Virus record (IMG/VR): IMGVR_UViG_3300047476_001133
Span: 1 to 48,130 of that record
From: a virus
Strand: one strand, 5' to 3'
DNA length: 48,130 nt
A program made the translations under genes and the position numbers. Shown here piece after piece: positions 8,200 through 17,402 of this stretch; position 1 is the first letter of the stretch, and every line of letters starts with the position of its first letter. The notes under the pieces were generated by a model. It was not told the DNA's origin. It did not search any database and was given only the letters and a program-made list of their open reading frames with translations.

Positions 8200-9804
8200 G
8201 TGGCTCGTTCACAACCAGTCTACGCTTCCTGTAACGGGGGCCTCGCCCTTAACTCAAACAAGTTCGATCTTCTCAACTCTCCAGGTGCGGCCTTGAGGCT
8301 GCGCAACTACGAAGTCAGCCTTAAAGGCGGCTACCGTAGGATAAACGGTTATGAGAAGTTCGGTGGAGTGTCGGCCACCCGCCCGGGTGGAGCCAACCCA
8401 ATCCTAGGGGTGCACCCATACGCCCTTGGGGTTGTAGTTGTAGTAGACGATGACATCTACTACGGGGAAGATGGGATTAACTGGATACAGGTTAATAAAG
8501 ATACAACACACACTGGTGTAGTTGAGTCAGGCCTGGCAGCGCTGACAACCCTCACTAGGGCTTCCCAAGGGCAGGCACAGTTTGTGTTGGCCAAAGGTAC
8601 TATAGATCATGCCACAAACCCCTATGGGACGTTGGAGATTGCTACAGGCCCAAACAAGGTTGCCCATTTTCACATAAATGGTACTGGGAGTGGTAGGACT
8701 TTTCACTATACAGAGATTGCTACGCCAGTAGCAGGTAAGTGGCTGGATGTTTGCGAGAAGCACTTGTGCGTAGTGGACACAACCAACGCCCCCAACACTG
8801 TGTACTACAGCAAGACTAACGACTTTGATGACTTCACTGGCACCGGGTCTGGTAGCGTAACTTTGCCGGAGGCAATCACCGGCATAAAGACTTTCCGTGA
8901 CAGTTTGTATATCTTTGGTGAGACCAGCATACATAAGTTGGTGAATATTAACGACGCCCTCACCGTGGCTGTGGTTAGTGTGACAAACAACCTGGGCTGT
9001 GCTGACGGCTACTCTATACAAGAGATTGGTGGTGACCTCATCTTCCTGTCCAATGATGGGTTTAGGTCGGTGGCAGCAACAGAAAGAATTGACGACGTAG
9101 ACTTGAGTTCTGTGGGTAAGGGCATCAGCCCCCTGGTTAAGTTTGTCCTGGATGAGAAATCTTCCTACACTATAAGTAGTGTGGCCATACGTGGCAAGAA
9201 CCAGTACAGGATGTTCTATTCGGATGGGGCTTCAGTGGAGCACGGCTTCTGCGGTACCCTAGTCACTGGCCAAGACGGCTCTCGTGGATTTCAGTGGTCT
9301 GAGCTTCGCAACATAGGGGTTCGGTCGATAGGGTCATACTACGACAGTAACGAGGAAGAGGTTATATACCACGGCTCAGAAGATGGGTGGGTATACCTAC
9401 ACGACGTCGGGAATAGTTTTGATGGCGAGGACATAGAGGCGGAGTGGCAATCGCCAGACTCCCACTTTGGAGACCTGGGGGTTCGGAAGACGTTACACTA
9501 CTTCAATCTAGCCCTCACCAACGAAGGTCAAGTGGACCTATCAATGCAGGTTGTTTTTGACTTTGCAGATAGGCAGACAACACAACCACCCCCTGTGGCC
9601 ATCTCCATAACCGGAGCCCCTGCAATCTTTGGTGTTGCAGAGTTTGGGGCTGCAGACTTCGGTGACGTGTCCTCCCCACTCAGGCGTACTCCTTTGCAAG
9701 GCAGTGGGCATAGTATGTCCTTCAAGTTCTACAGCAAAGGCCAACTCCCTCCACATACAATACACGGGTATCATGTAGAAATAATGCCCTCCGGAAGGAA
9801 ATAA
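8200..9804 (+). CDS. tail nozzle / beta-propeller tail hub protein
   Basis: This 534-residue protein starts at GTG 8200 with GGAGGATAA upstream. The sequence is almost all beta strands with repeated short blades, for example GVHPYALGVVVVVDDDIYYG, LTVAVVSVTNNLGCADGYS and GDLIFLSNDGFRSV. A WQSPDSHFGDLGVRKTLHYF block near residue 420 is characteristic, as I recall, of podovirus tail nozzle or stabilisation proteins (P22 gp10 / T7 gp12 analogues). It would extend the tail tube and hold the fibres. The order adaptor, nozzle, fibre supports this. Confidence 0.65.
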   Translation: MARSQPVYASCNGGLALNSNKFDLLNSPGAALRLRNYEVSLKGGYRRINGYEKFGGVSATRPGGANPILGVHPYALGVVVVVDDDIYYGEDGINWIQVNKDTTHTGVVESGLAALTTLTRASQGQAQFVLAKGTIDHATNPYGTLEIATGPNKVAHFHINGTGSGRTFHYTEIATPVAGKWLDVCEKHLCVVDTTNAPNTVYYSKTNDFDDFTGTGSGSVTLPEAITGIKTFRDSLYIFGETSIHKLVNINDALTVAVVSVTNNLGCADGYSIQEIGGDLIFLSNDGFRSVAATERIDDVDLSSVGKGISPLVKFVLDEKSSYTISSVAIRGKNQYRMFYSDGASVEHGFCGTLVTGQDGSRGFQWSELRNIGVRSIGSYYDSNEEEVIYHGSEDGWVYLHDVGNSFDGEDIEAEWQSPDSHFGDLGVRKTLHYFNLALTNEGQVDLSMQVVFDFADRQTTQPPPVAISITGAPAIFGVAEFGAADFGDVSSPLRRTPLQGSGHSMSFKFYSKGQLPPHTIHGYHVEIMPSGRK

Positions 9805-9805
9805 T

Positions 9806-10621
9806 ATGGCAGGATACACAAGACAAAGTGTGTTTACTGATGGGGATGACATCACTGCTGGTTTGTTCAATGATGAATACAACCAGACAGAGGCTGCTTT
9901 CAACGCCTCCACAGGGCATAAACACGACGGCACCACAGGCGAAGGTGCCCCAGTACCACTAATCTCCAGCCCAGACGGGCTGAACAAAGTTGTGGTGAAC
10001 AACACAGACAACTCCGTTGAGCTGTTTGTTGATGTAAGCTCTTCCGCTGTAAAGCAGTTGGTGTTTAAAGACGGTGTAATAGAGCCAGCTACGGACGATG
10101 ACATAGACCTGGGGTCTTCCTCTAAGAAGTTTAAAGACCTGTACATCGACGGCGTGGTGTACGCGGACTCCATCAATGGCTACACCATTGGCACAAACGT
10201 GCAGGCTTATGATGCAGGGCTGCAGTCTATCTCTGGGCTGACAACCTCTGCCGACAAGATGATATACACCACGGCCTCTGACACCTACGCCGTCACCGAC
10301 CTCACCAGCTTCGCCAGAACAATTCTAGACGACGCCGATGCGGCCACTGCTAGGACTACCTTAGGCGGCGGGGCCACTGGCTCTTCACTCTTTACTGCAG
10401 CAACAGCAGCAACAGCCAGGTCAACGCTCGGCGCGACAACAGTGGGTGGTAACGTATTCACGCTTACAAACCCAAGTGCCGTTACGTTCCTCAGACTAAA
10501 TGCTGACAATACGGTAACAGCTTTGTCCGCAGCAGACTTCAGGGTGGCAATAGGTGCTACAGCCACAGCAAACGTAGCTGTGCTTAACTCCTCAGGCAGT
10601 TCTTTCTTCGTGAACACATAA
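9806..10621 (+). CDS. tail fibre protein
   Basis: This 271-residue protein has the N-terminal virion-binding look of podovirus fibres: TDGDDITAGLFNDEYNQTEAAF, GHKHDGTTGEGAPVPL within residues 14-50. Residues about 85-120 contain DIDLGSSSKKFKDLYIDGVV, a shaft motif common in fibres. The C-terminal 120 residues carry repeats of the form DADAATARTTLG and AATAATARSTLG, typical of phage fibre shafts. It ends without a receptor-binding or chaperone domain; receptor recognition may therefore be done by the proteins that follow. Confidence 0.75.
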   Translation: MAGYTRQSVFTDGDDITAGLFNDEYNQTEAAFNASTGHKHDGTTGEGAPVPLISSPDGLNKVVVNNTDNSVELFVDVSSSAVKQLVFKDGVIEPATDDDIDLGSSSKKFKDLYIDGVVYADSINGYTIGTNVQAYDAGLQSISGLTTSADKMIYTTASDTYAVTDLTSFARTILDDADAATARTTLGGGATGSSLFTAATAATARSTLGATTVGGNVFTLTNPSAVTFLRLNADNTVTALSAADFRVAIGATATANVAVLNSSGSSFFVNT

Positions 10622-10631
10622 TAGGTGAACC

Positions 10632-11183
10632 ATGGAACCAACAGAAGTTCTAACACAGTTCCGGACAAGGGTTGTCCGAGACAGCATTACAAGGCCTGCG
10701 GACACCACAGCATACTCTGCTGGAGATGTGATTAGCGAGGCAACTACCAACGACCACTACACCTTTGGTGCGGCTGGCACTTCAGCCCTCAACGATACTA
10801 AGCTGGCTAGGGCTGAGGTGGGCACCGGTACAATCAACAAAGCCACCCTTTACAGCTCTGCCAACCAAGCCACTAAGCTTGATGCTGAGTTGTGGTTGTT
10901 TACCTCGGACATTACAGAAGTAGCCGACAACTCTGCCTTTGCACCCTCCGATGCAGAAGTGCTGACGCTGGTTGACATCATCTCTTTTCCTACTACAGGT
11001 TGGAAAATCGGTAACGCCACTGCAGGTGCTGGGGGCAACGCAGTGTGTGTTGTGGTTAATATAGACAGGCCCTATAAAACTGGTACTTCCGGTATTCTGT
11101 ACGGCCAGTTGGTGGCCCGGAATGGTTACACACCAGTGTCCGGTGAAGTGTTCACTGTCGATCTTACAGTGACCCAAGACTAA
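10632..11183 (+). CDS. tail-region beta-sandwich protein
   Basis: This 183-residue protein is rich in beta strands and small residues, with ITRPADTTAYSAGDVISEA near the N-terminus, LDAELWLFTSDITEVADNSA in the middle, and YGQLVARNGYTPVSGEVFTV at the end. Proteins with this pattern occur beside tail fibres in several phage groups; I recognise the type but not a name. The stop codon overlaps the next ATG (TAATG). It may be a virion decoration or fibre-associated protein, inferred from position. Confidence 0.6.
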   Translation: MEPTEVLTQFRTRVVRDSITRPADTTAYSAGDVISEATTNDHYTFGAAGTSALNDTKLARAEVGTGTINKATLYSSANQATKLDAELWLFTSDITEVADNSAFAPSDAEVLTLVDIISFPTTGWKIGNATAGAGGNAVCVVVNIDRPYKTGTSGILYGQLVARNGYTPVSGEVFTVDLTVTQD

Positions 11184-11398
11184 TGTTTAGCAGATTCCGG
11201 CGATATATCTCTCTGGCCAAGAGGGAGGAAGGTGCTGGAGGGGGTCCTTATGACAACCTGCTTAGCACCTCCGCAAGAGATTCGGATAGCAACAGCCACA
11301 CTGTCAGTAATGTTGTGTTGGCCTCAGGATACCACCCATTAATAGTTGTTGCCACAGTGTTAGACAAAGACGGCAACAGTTTTACAATCTTCAGTTAA
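11183..11398 (+). CDS. small hypothetical tail-region protein
   Basis: A 71-residue protein starting at ATG 11183, overlapping the preceding stop. It has a basic N-terminus (SRFRRYISLAKREE), a Gly/Ser-rich middle and a hydrophobic beta end (YHPLIVVATVLDKDGNSFTI). Nothing diagnostic is visible. Tight coupling to both neighbours suggests it is a small tail-associated protein. Confidence 0.55.
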   Translation: MFSRFRRYISLAKREEGAGGGPYDNLLSTSARDSDSNSHTVSNVVLASGYHPLIVVATVLDKDGNSFTIFS

Positions 11399-11407
11399 GG
11401 AGGCCTA

Positions 11408-13363
11408 ATGGCTACTTACGAACTAATAGGTCTTGACGAAGCTACGCCAAGGCTCTTGGCCCCTACAGCCAACGATACAGGGTCTATCGTAGGCTCCTTG
11501 GCTGTATCTAAGGATATATCAGATGCCAGGGGCCTTCTGCGGCACCAGTTTGGGGCCCTGCGACAAGCTATACGTGTGGCAATTACAGCGGCCTCCAGCG
11601 GCAGCAACGGGATTCAGGCGCTGGACAATGCCAATCTGGACATGGGCACAAACAGCTTCACGCCATGGGTGCGGAAGCGTATAACTACTACACGCCCCAG
11701 CGCAAATGAGATTTTGTACCACAAGCACGATGGCACCAACGGCGTCATCATCACGCTGCTGACCACTGGAATCCTCAGGCTTACCCTGAATGGGCTCACA
11801 TACGACAGTACCGTGGCATTGACGTCAGCTACAAACGTGGCTCCGCTGATTCAAATTCCTGTTGCACGCGAGACCGCGTCTGTCGCTGGCAGCGTGACTT
11901 TTGTGGTTGATGGGGTGCAGCTTGGGAGTGCTGTGGTTATCGCAGCTCATGGCGACTTGACCACTGAACGCATCAGCAACGGTGACTTTGTGGCGTCTCC
12001 TGGGGCGTGGGTAAACGCCAGTGTTGGTACCGGGAATGCCGTGATAGGCGGTGGCAGTGCTGTAATTACCGGGACGGACTCACCGAACCGCGGAGCCATG
12101 CAACAAGACTTAGTAGGTATTGTTGCTGGTGATGTAATTGAAGTAGTGCTTACCGGAACGGTAGCGTCCGGAGTATGGAGAATGGGTGCTACAGCAATTG
12201 ACACAGCACCAAATGGTGTAATTGCCACAGGAGTTTCCACGGCGCGTTTTGTGGCGACTGGAGCAACCCCCAGAATTTATATCTGGCATGTTGCCGGGGC
12301 CGGTGCTAGTGCCACTTTCACGGCCTGCTCAGTCAAGAAGGTAGCTTCAGTTAACAACGCCGTCCCGCTCTACGTACTCGGCACCAGCACCACCCGCACA
12401 GAAGGCGACTTCTATGAGGCGGGCCTGTACAACCGCGCTCTGACTGTGGCCGAGTGCCTGCGTCATGCGGTGATGGGGCCAGCGCCGCAAGATATAGCAA
12501 CCGGTAGTGCAATTCCGAACCAGACCATATTGTCTAGTTGGACGTGGAGCAACTTTGGTGGGGGCTCGGGGTTTGAGACATTCACAACCTCAGGCAGTGA
12601 TATCACCAGCGCCATCAACACGAGCGGCCTTGGTATCGCCAGTGCTGCTTACACCAGCGTCTTCCACAAGCGATACCGTATCCGCATGAATCTGACTGTC
12701 AACTCTGGCACCGTGGAGTTGAAGTGGAACTCCACTACTGACTTGTCATCCGGGGGGCAGCAGATTGGGGTATATACATCGGCCAACGATGGTGAACTTG
12801 AGATCGAGTTCGTTTGCCTCGGCTCCTACACGCGGCTTGGGTTCTACAGCAACGGTAGCAGCAACTTCTCCGTGACAGGGTTCACCTTGCAGCTGATCGG
12901 GGTTGTAGCCAACTGGAACGCCGAAGATGCGCAGTCCAACACGGGCCAAGTGTTGGACAAATCTGGGAATAAAAACCACGCCCTTCTGCCAGCTAGTGGG
13001 GCTACTGTAATTGGAGCATCCCCCGACCGCCGTCGCCAAGTACGTTGGACTAATACTTGGTCAGGCACGCACGAGCTGCAATATATCGGCGGGGTAGACC
13101 AAGCCATACTGCCCAGCAATGCTTACATCGAGTCTATCGTCGGTACGGTCTCTGGCGCCACTGTAGAAGACATTATCATCGGCGATGGCTCTGATACAGA
13201 CAGGTATGTTACAATCACCACTGGGTTGGCCGCCGGCACTAGTTCGTTTACCCTGGCCAACCGCACTACAGACGGCACAAACCTCAAACTGACTGTTGAC
13301 CCGGATGCGAACGCTACCATGTCCATCGCTTGGGTTATTACCTACTATACTTTGGAGGGTTAA
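11408..13363 (+). CDS. large tail protein with lectin-like and carbohydrate-binding-like modules
   Basis: This 651-residue protein starts at ATG 11408 after a strong AAGGAGG. Residues 65-200 look like a concanavalin/LamG-type beta sandwich (EILYHKHDGTNGVIITLL; a second block with DGVQLGSAVVIA). Residues 200-310 begin ERISNGDFVASPGAW, the usual opening of a CBM4/9-like carbohydrate-binding module. A second similar module lies near 370-500, and a LamG-like opening (NWNAEDAQSNTGQVLDKSGN) near 505. No catalytic motif is evident. It is the best candidate for the host-receptor or capsule-binding protein. Base composition is somewhat richer in GC than the preceding fibre gene, as often seen in exchanged receptor-binding genes. 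Confidence 0.65.
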   Translation: MATYELIGLDEATPRLLAPTANDTGSIVGSLAVSKDISDARGLLRHQFGALRQAIRVAITAASSGSNGIQALDNANLDMGTNSFTPWVRKRITTTRPSANEILYHKHDGTNGVIITLLTTGILRLTLNGLTYDSTVALTSATNVAPLIQIPVARETASVAGSVTFVVDGVQLGSAVVIAAHGDLTTERISNGDFVASPGAWVNASVGTGNAVIGGGSAVITGTDSPNRGAMQQDLVGIVAGDVIEVVLTGTVASGVWRMGATAIDTAPNGVIATGVSTARFVATGATPRIYIWHVAGAGASATFTACSVKKVASVNNAVPLYVLGTSTTRTEGDFYEAGLYNRALTVAECLRHAVMGPAPQDIATGSAIPNQTILSSWTWSNFGGGSGFETFTTSGSDITSAINTSGLGIASAAYTSVFHKRYRIRMNLTVNSGTVELKWNSTTDLSSGGQQIGVYTSANDGELEIEFVCLGSYTRLGFYSNGSSNFSVTGFTLQLIGVVANWNAEDAQSNTGQVLDKSGNKNHALLPASGATVIGASPDRRRQVRWTNTWSGTHELQYIGGVDQAILPSNAYIESIVGTVSGATVEDIIIGDGSDTDRYVTITTGLAAGTSSFTLANRTTDGTNLKLTVDPDANATMSIAWVITYYTLEG

Positions 13364-13364
13364 G

Positions 13365-13595
13365 ATGGCCTCGCTAGTAATTGATACGGGTGTGGCAACA
13401 CACCCACAGATAAGCATAGACACTCTTGATCTCCGTAATGGTGTGATAGGTTTCCGTTGGGTTGGCGGTGTGTACACAGGGGATTGTGCGGAACCTTTCG
13501 TACTGTCCATTGCTGAGCATGGCGACAAGACAGTTGCTGAGGTGGTAGCTTCCATCACAGCAGAGATGGTGTCAAAACTGCCCCTTTCCGAGTGA
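13365..13595 (+). CDS. small hypothetical protein after the receptor-binding gene
   Basis: A 76-residue protein starting at ATG 13365 just after the preceding stop, with TTGGAGGG upstream; a longer in-frame start inside the previous gene is less likely. It begins ASLVIDTGVATHPQISIDTL and ends with a helix (ADVVASITAEMVSKL-like, here TVAEVVASITAEMV). It is probably a single small beta-alpha domain. No function can be assigned; the position suggests a tail accessory protein. Confidence 0.6.
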   Translation: MASLVIDTGVATHPQISIDTLDLRNGVIGFRWVGGVYTGDCAEPFVLSIAEHGDKTVAEVVASITAEMVSKLPLSE

Positions 13596-13611
13596 CATAT
13601 AGGTGGTATAA

Positions 13612-15846
13612 ATGGCATACACTGCCCAGGACGTAGCCGCTTTTATTGCAGCCAATCCGCAAATGTCTCCAGACGAGATATTGCAAACAGCTATCAAGGC
13701 AGGGGTGAGTGCCCAGGACTTGTATGCTGGTATTAACGTGGACGGTGGCAGGTTCCAAGGGGCCACGTTTGACCAAGTTGCCAAGGCTTATGAAGGCTCC
13801 TCTCCCGTAATAGGGGGAGGCAGCCCCGCTGTGGCACAGCCTGAACCTACACCAACACAAACTCCTGTGGGCACTCAACCTACACCCACTACAGCTCCTG
13901 TAACTACAACCCCTGTGCAACCTACGACTACGCAACAACAGCCAGTTGTTAAACCCCTTGTGGTTGATTATGGACTGCCTCCGGCCTTGACTTTGTCTCC
14001 AGGGGCAACCACTGTCCCCACCACCTCCACTGGCCAAGATTTGGCTAGGATGGAGGAGGCCAAAGTTATGCTAGGGGCTGGGGCCAGAGGCCAGTTTGAA
14101 CTCACCCCAACCCTTACAGGGACAGCACAACCTACAAACCTTGACGGCACTATAACTGGCCAGCAAGATGTTGTGCAGATTGGCGAGCCTGCTAAGGTGG
14201 AGGTGACCCCAACACAACAAGCCCCTGTCATCACTGCTCAACAAGCAGGTGTGCAGCAGGCGGTGGCTCCAGCAATTGCACCTCCGGCCTTAGTCACTGA
14301 CGTTGCCCAAGTGGCAGCACAGGCACCAACCACTGCCGCACAAGGCGCTGTGAGTGAGCAGGCAATTGCTCAGCCGGTGGCTACACCCACCCTGTCTACA
14401 GGTGCAACAGCACAGGCTCAGACAGTGGAGGCTCTCCCTGGCTCTACAGTGGAAGCTGCCGTAGGGCAGATGACCCCTGAAGCCTTTGCAGAGGCCGCCA
14501 AGGTGGCTGGGCTTGAGGCCGCTAGGGTTGATAGGGCTAAGACACAACTTCGCAAGGCGGGCCTCACAGAGGCTCAGATAGCGGCCTTTGCCAACAACCC
14601 TGCAGCTCTGGAGATGGAACTCTCCAACTTCACAGAAGAGCAGAGGGGGTTGATAGGCGGTCTGCCCACTGAAGCCTTGGTCAGTGCCCAGTTGGATGCT
14701 CTGTTGCAGGGTATTGAGACTGGAGAAACACCAGCTTGGGCAAGGCCTGCTGTAGCTGCTGTGGAACAGATGCTGGTAAGGCGAGGGATGGATGCCTCCA
14801 CTGTTGGCAGAGATGCTTTGGTGGATGCAATTATTCAATCCGCTATGCCACTGGCTCAGCAGAATGCACAAGCCATCCAGCAGAGTATAGCTCAACAGAA
14901 GAACTTCGAGCAGCAGGCCGCTATAACAGAGGCCCAGTTCAAGCAACAAACTAATCTGCAGAACGCACAAGCTGTGTTCAACCTCAACCTAGCCAACCTC
15001 TCTAACGAGCAACAGGCTAGGGTGGCTAACGCACAGTTCGTCCAGACAATGAGTCTGACCAATGCCAATAACAAACAGCAGGCTGCAATGCAGAACGCTG
15101 TGGCACTGGCCCAGCTTGACCTGGCCACTCTGGATGCAAACACTAAACTTGCTGCACAGAATGCCCAAGCTTTCCTGCAGATGGATCTCACCAACCTGAG
15201 CAACAAGCAACAAGCAATGTTGCTGGACACTCAGTTTGAACAACAAAGGTTGCTGTCTAATCAGGCAGCCACCAACGCAGCTAAGCAGTTTAACGCAGCT
15301 TCACAACAGCAGGCCGACCAGTTCATGGCCTCTCTCGCTGCCAACATTTCTCAGTTTAACGCTACGCAGTATAACGCCATGCAACAGTTTAATGCTGTTG
15401 AGGCCAATAAAACTGCAGCTATAAACGCTGGTAATACCATTGCTGTTGACCAGTTCAACACACAACTCATGGCTCAGGTGGATCAGTTCAATGCCCAGCA
15501 AGAGTTGATGATAGAGCAGTGGAATGCAGCTAACAGGCAGGCCATTGAGCAGAGCAACGTGCAGTGGAGGAGACAAGCCAACACTGCGGATACAGCTGCA
15601 CAGAATGCTGTGAACCAACAGAACGTACAAAATGCTTTCAATATGAGCCTGCAAGCTCAAGCCGCTTTGTGGCAAGAGTTGAGGGACAGGGCGACGTTCG
15701 ATCTACAGGCATACGAAAACAGGCAGGACAGGGAGGCTCAGTTGTACGCCTCCGCCATTGGCAATGAGAGTGCGGCTGGCAGAAACTATGATGCCACCAC
15801 ACACCTTGTCAATCTTGCTAAATCATTCTTTGGGGGTACAAGTTAA
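13612..15846 (+). CDS. internal virion protein, Ala/Gln-rich coiled coil
   Basis: This 744-residue protein has an N-terminal 60-residue domain (TAQDVAAFIAANPQMSPDEI), then a Pro/Thr/Gln linker of about 200 residues. From about residue 270 there is a long helical region, with a run from 420 to 700 of imperfect repeats built on N-A-Q and Q-F-N (for example NLSNEQQARVANAQF, NLSNKQQAMLLDTQF, DQFNTQLMAQVDQFNAQQ). Such proteins sit in the ejection-protein block of podoviruses and probably form part of the core or trans-envelope channel. It overlaps the next ATG by one base (TTAATGG region). Role inferred from context and composition. Confidence 0.65.
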   Translation: MAYTAQDVAAFIAANPQMSPDEILQTAIKAGVSAQDLYAGINVDGGRFQGATFDQVAKAYEGSSPVIGGGSPAVAQPEPTPTQTPVGTQPTPTTAPVTTTPVQPTTTQQQPVVKPLVVDYGLPPALTLSPGATTVPTTSTGQDLARMEEAKVMLGAGARGQFELTPTLTGTAQPTNLDGTITGQQDVVQIGEPAKVEVTPTQQAPVITAQQAGVQQAVAPAIAPPALVTDVAQVAAQAPTTAAQGAVSEQAIAQPVATPTLSTGATAQAQTVEALPGSTVEAAVGQMTPEAFAEAAKVAGLEAARVDRAKTQLRKAGLTEAQIAAFANNPAALEMELSNFTEEQRGLIGGLPTEALVSAQLDALLQGIETGETPAWARPAVAAVEQMLVRRGMDASTVGRDALVDAIIQSAMPLAQQNAQAIQQSIAQQKNFEQQAAITEAQFKQQTNLQNAQAVFNLNLANLSNEQQARVANAQFVQTMSLTNANNKQQAAMQNAVALAQLDLATLDANTKLAAQNAQAFLQMDLTNLSNKQQAMLLDTQFEQQRLLSNQAATNAAKQFNAASQQQADQFMASLAANISQFNATQYNAMQQFNAVEANKTAAINAGNTIAVDQFNTQLMAQVDQFNAQQELMIEQWNAANRQAIEQSNVQWRRQANTADTAAQNAVNQQNVQNAFNMSLQAQAALWQELRDRATFDLQAYENRQDREAQLYASAIGNESAAGRNYDATTHLVNLAKSFFGGTS

Positions 15847-16841
15847 TGGGTTTTCTCTCGAAGGCTTGGAAAGGTATTAAAGATACTTTCAAGTCTATTG
15901 GTAAGGAGATCAAACGTGCCGCCGGTAAGGTTGGCAAGTTTATGGACAAGATAGGGGTGGTCGGACAGATTGCCCTTATGTTCGTCCTTCCGGGTATTGG
16001 AGGTGCCCTAGCCAAAGGCCTTGGTGCTGGGGTAGGGGCCATGGCTGGCTCCTCCTCAGCTATAGTCTCTGGTGTGGGTAAGATACTTCAGACGGCTGGT
16101 AAGTTTGCTAGCACTGTAGGCAACGCCTACAAGACAGTGAGCAATGGCATCAGCAGCTTTGTCTCCAATGTGGGCAAAGGTGTAATTAACCAAGTTGCTT
16201 CCTTCGCTGGTAAGTCCACTCCGCTTATCGCCAACTCCCCTGCTACGGTAGGGGAAGGCTTCAAAGCTTTTATGAGTGGTGTGGCGGACGATGTGTCTAA
16301 CATCACCTCGCCCTTCAGGCAGGTGGCTAACACAGTTGAGGTGGGTGTGTCGAAGGCGTATGAATCAAGCCTCGGCCTTGACGACCCCGATACGTTTGAA
16401 GTGGCTAAGCCTTTCCAGTCTGCCGCTGAGGACTTTAGGTTCTACGAAGTCCCTAAGGAAAACATCTCCACTATTGTGGATAGTGAACGCAAAGGGTTTA
16501 ACAAGTTCCTCTCTGACGTAGGTTCGTACGCCACAACTGCAGTTAAGCAACTGCCCGGCAAAGCTATAGATACAGTGGCAGGTAGGGTGACTGAAGGTGT
16601 TGGCATGAGGGCTGCTCAGAAACTTGGCCTCGCGTCAGAGCCTCAGTACACCGTACAGAATGTTTCTAATGTGGTGCCGCAGTTCAACTCGGCCCCCATC
16701 CAAAGCAGGTATGAGGCTTCAGGTATTAACTATGGTGCAACACCTAACAGCCGTATCGAGTTCTTTGCTGCTAACCTGCCCCAATACGGTGACTTTGGCA
16801 GGACAGCTTTTAATAACTTTGCTTCTATAAGGACTGTGTAA
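15846..16841 (+). CDS. internal virion protein with glycine-rich hydrophobic segment
   Basis: This 331-residue protein opens with an amphipathic basic helix (KAWKGIKDTFKSIGKEIKRA) followed at residues 38-65 by a hydrophobic Gly/Ala stretch (VGQIALMFVLPGIGGALAKG). This combination is common in podovirus ejection proteins that insert into host membranes. The remainder is polar with alternating helices. It is coupled by one-base overlaps to both neighbours. I assign it to the ejected internal proteins from pattern and position. Confidence 0.62.
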   Translation: MGFLSKAWKGIKDTFKSIGKEIKRAAGKVGKFMDKIGVVGQIALMFVLPGIGGALAKGLGAGVGAMAGSSSAIVSGVGKILQTAGKFASTVGNAYKTVSNGISSFVSNVGKGVINQVASFAGKSTPLIANSPATVGEGFKAFMSGVADDVSNITSPFRQVANTVEVGVSKAYESSLGLDDPDTFEVAKPFQSAAEDFRFYEVPKENISTIVDSERKGFNKFLSDVGSYATTAVKQLPGKAIDTVAGRVTEGVGMRAAQKLGLASEPQYTVQNVSNVVPQFNSAPIQSRYEASGINYGATPNSRIEFFAANLPQYGDFGRTAFNNFASIRTV

Positions 16842-17401
16842 TGGACGAAAGATACCTCAAGCATCAGGGAAAGATGGCAAGGCCAATCCCAGGAATGTCT
16901 CTCACAAATGACCCGGAGTCCCCTGCCCCTTTTGAGGGGCCTCCTGAGTTCACCAAGAAGAAAGACGCCCTTGAGGCTATCTTCAGTGGCCTCATAGAAG
17001 AGACCACCTATACGCAGCTTATAGAGGCCTTGGCCAATGGCATCCCTGTCATCTCAGTTGTACAAGTTTTGCTGTACGAAGGCTTCAAACAAGGGAAGTG
17101 GAACCCAGATTTGTTCCTGCTGTTGATAGAGCCCACAGCCTACATCATCATGGCACTGGCCGAGAGGGCTGGCGTGGACTTCGTTATAGATAACGAAGAC
17201 GATGATGAGGAGGGAGGTGTTGAGTCAGAGCTGAAGAATAAGTTTGAAAAGGTGCAGAAGACCTTGAAGAAGTCTACACCTGGCATGGTGCCTAAAGAGA
17301 TAGAAGAGAAGATAGAGAAGCTTCCCCCGGTGGAAAGTATCTTGGCAAGACCTAAGGCTGCCGAGAAGCCTGTTGCAGATAGTTTGATTACGAGGCCTTA
17401 A
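16841..17401 (+). CDS. internal virion-block protein, helical with acidic stretch
   Basis: This 186-residue protein starts at ATG 16841 (TAATGG overlap). Residues 50-110 are hydrophobic and helical (YTQLIEALANGIPVISVVQV, then LLLIEPTAYIIMALAE), followed by an acidic patch DNEDDDEEGG and a Lys/Glu-rich coil. It resembles small phage proteins encoded among ejection proteins that carry one or two membrane-like helices. No enzymatic motif is visible. Confidence 0.58.
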   Translation: MDERYLKHQGKMARPIPGMSLTNDPESPAPFEGPPEFTKKKDALEAIFSGLIEETTYTQLIEALANGIPVISVVQVLLYEGFKQGKWNPDLFLLLIEPTAYIIMALAERAGVDFVIDNEDDDEEGGVESELKNKFEKVQKTLKKSTPGMVPKEIEEKIEKLPPVESILARPKAAEKPVADSLITRP

Positions 17402-17402
17402 T

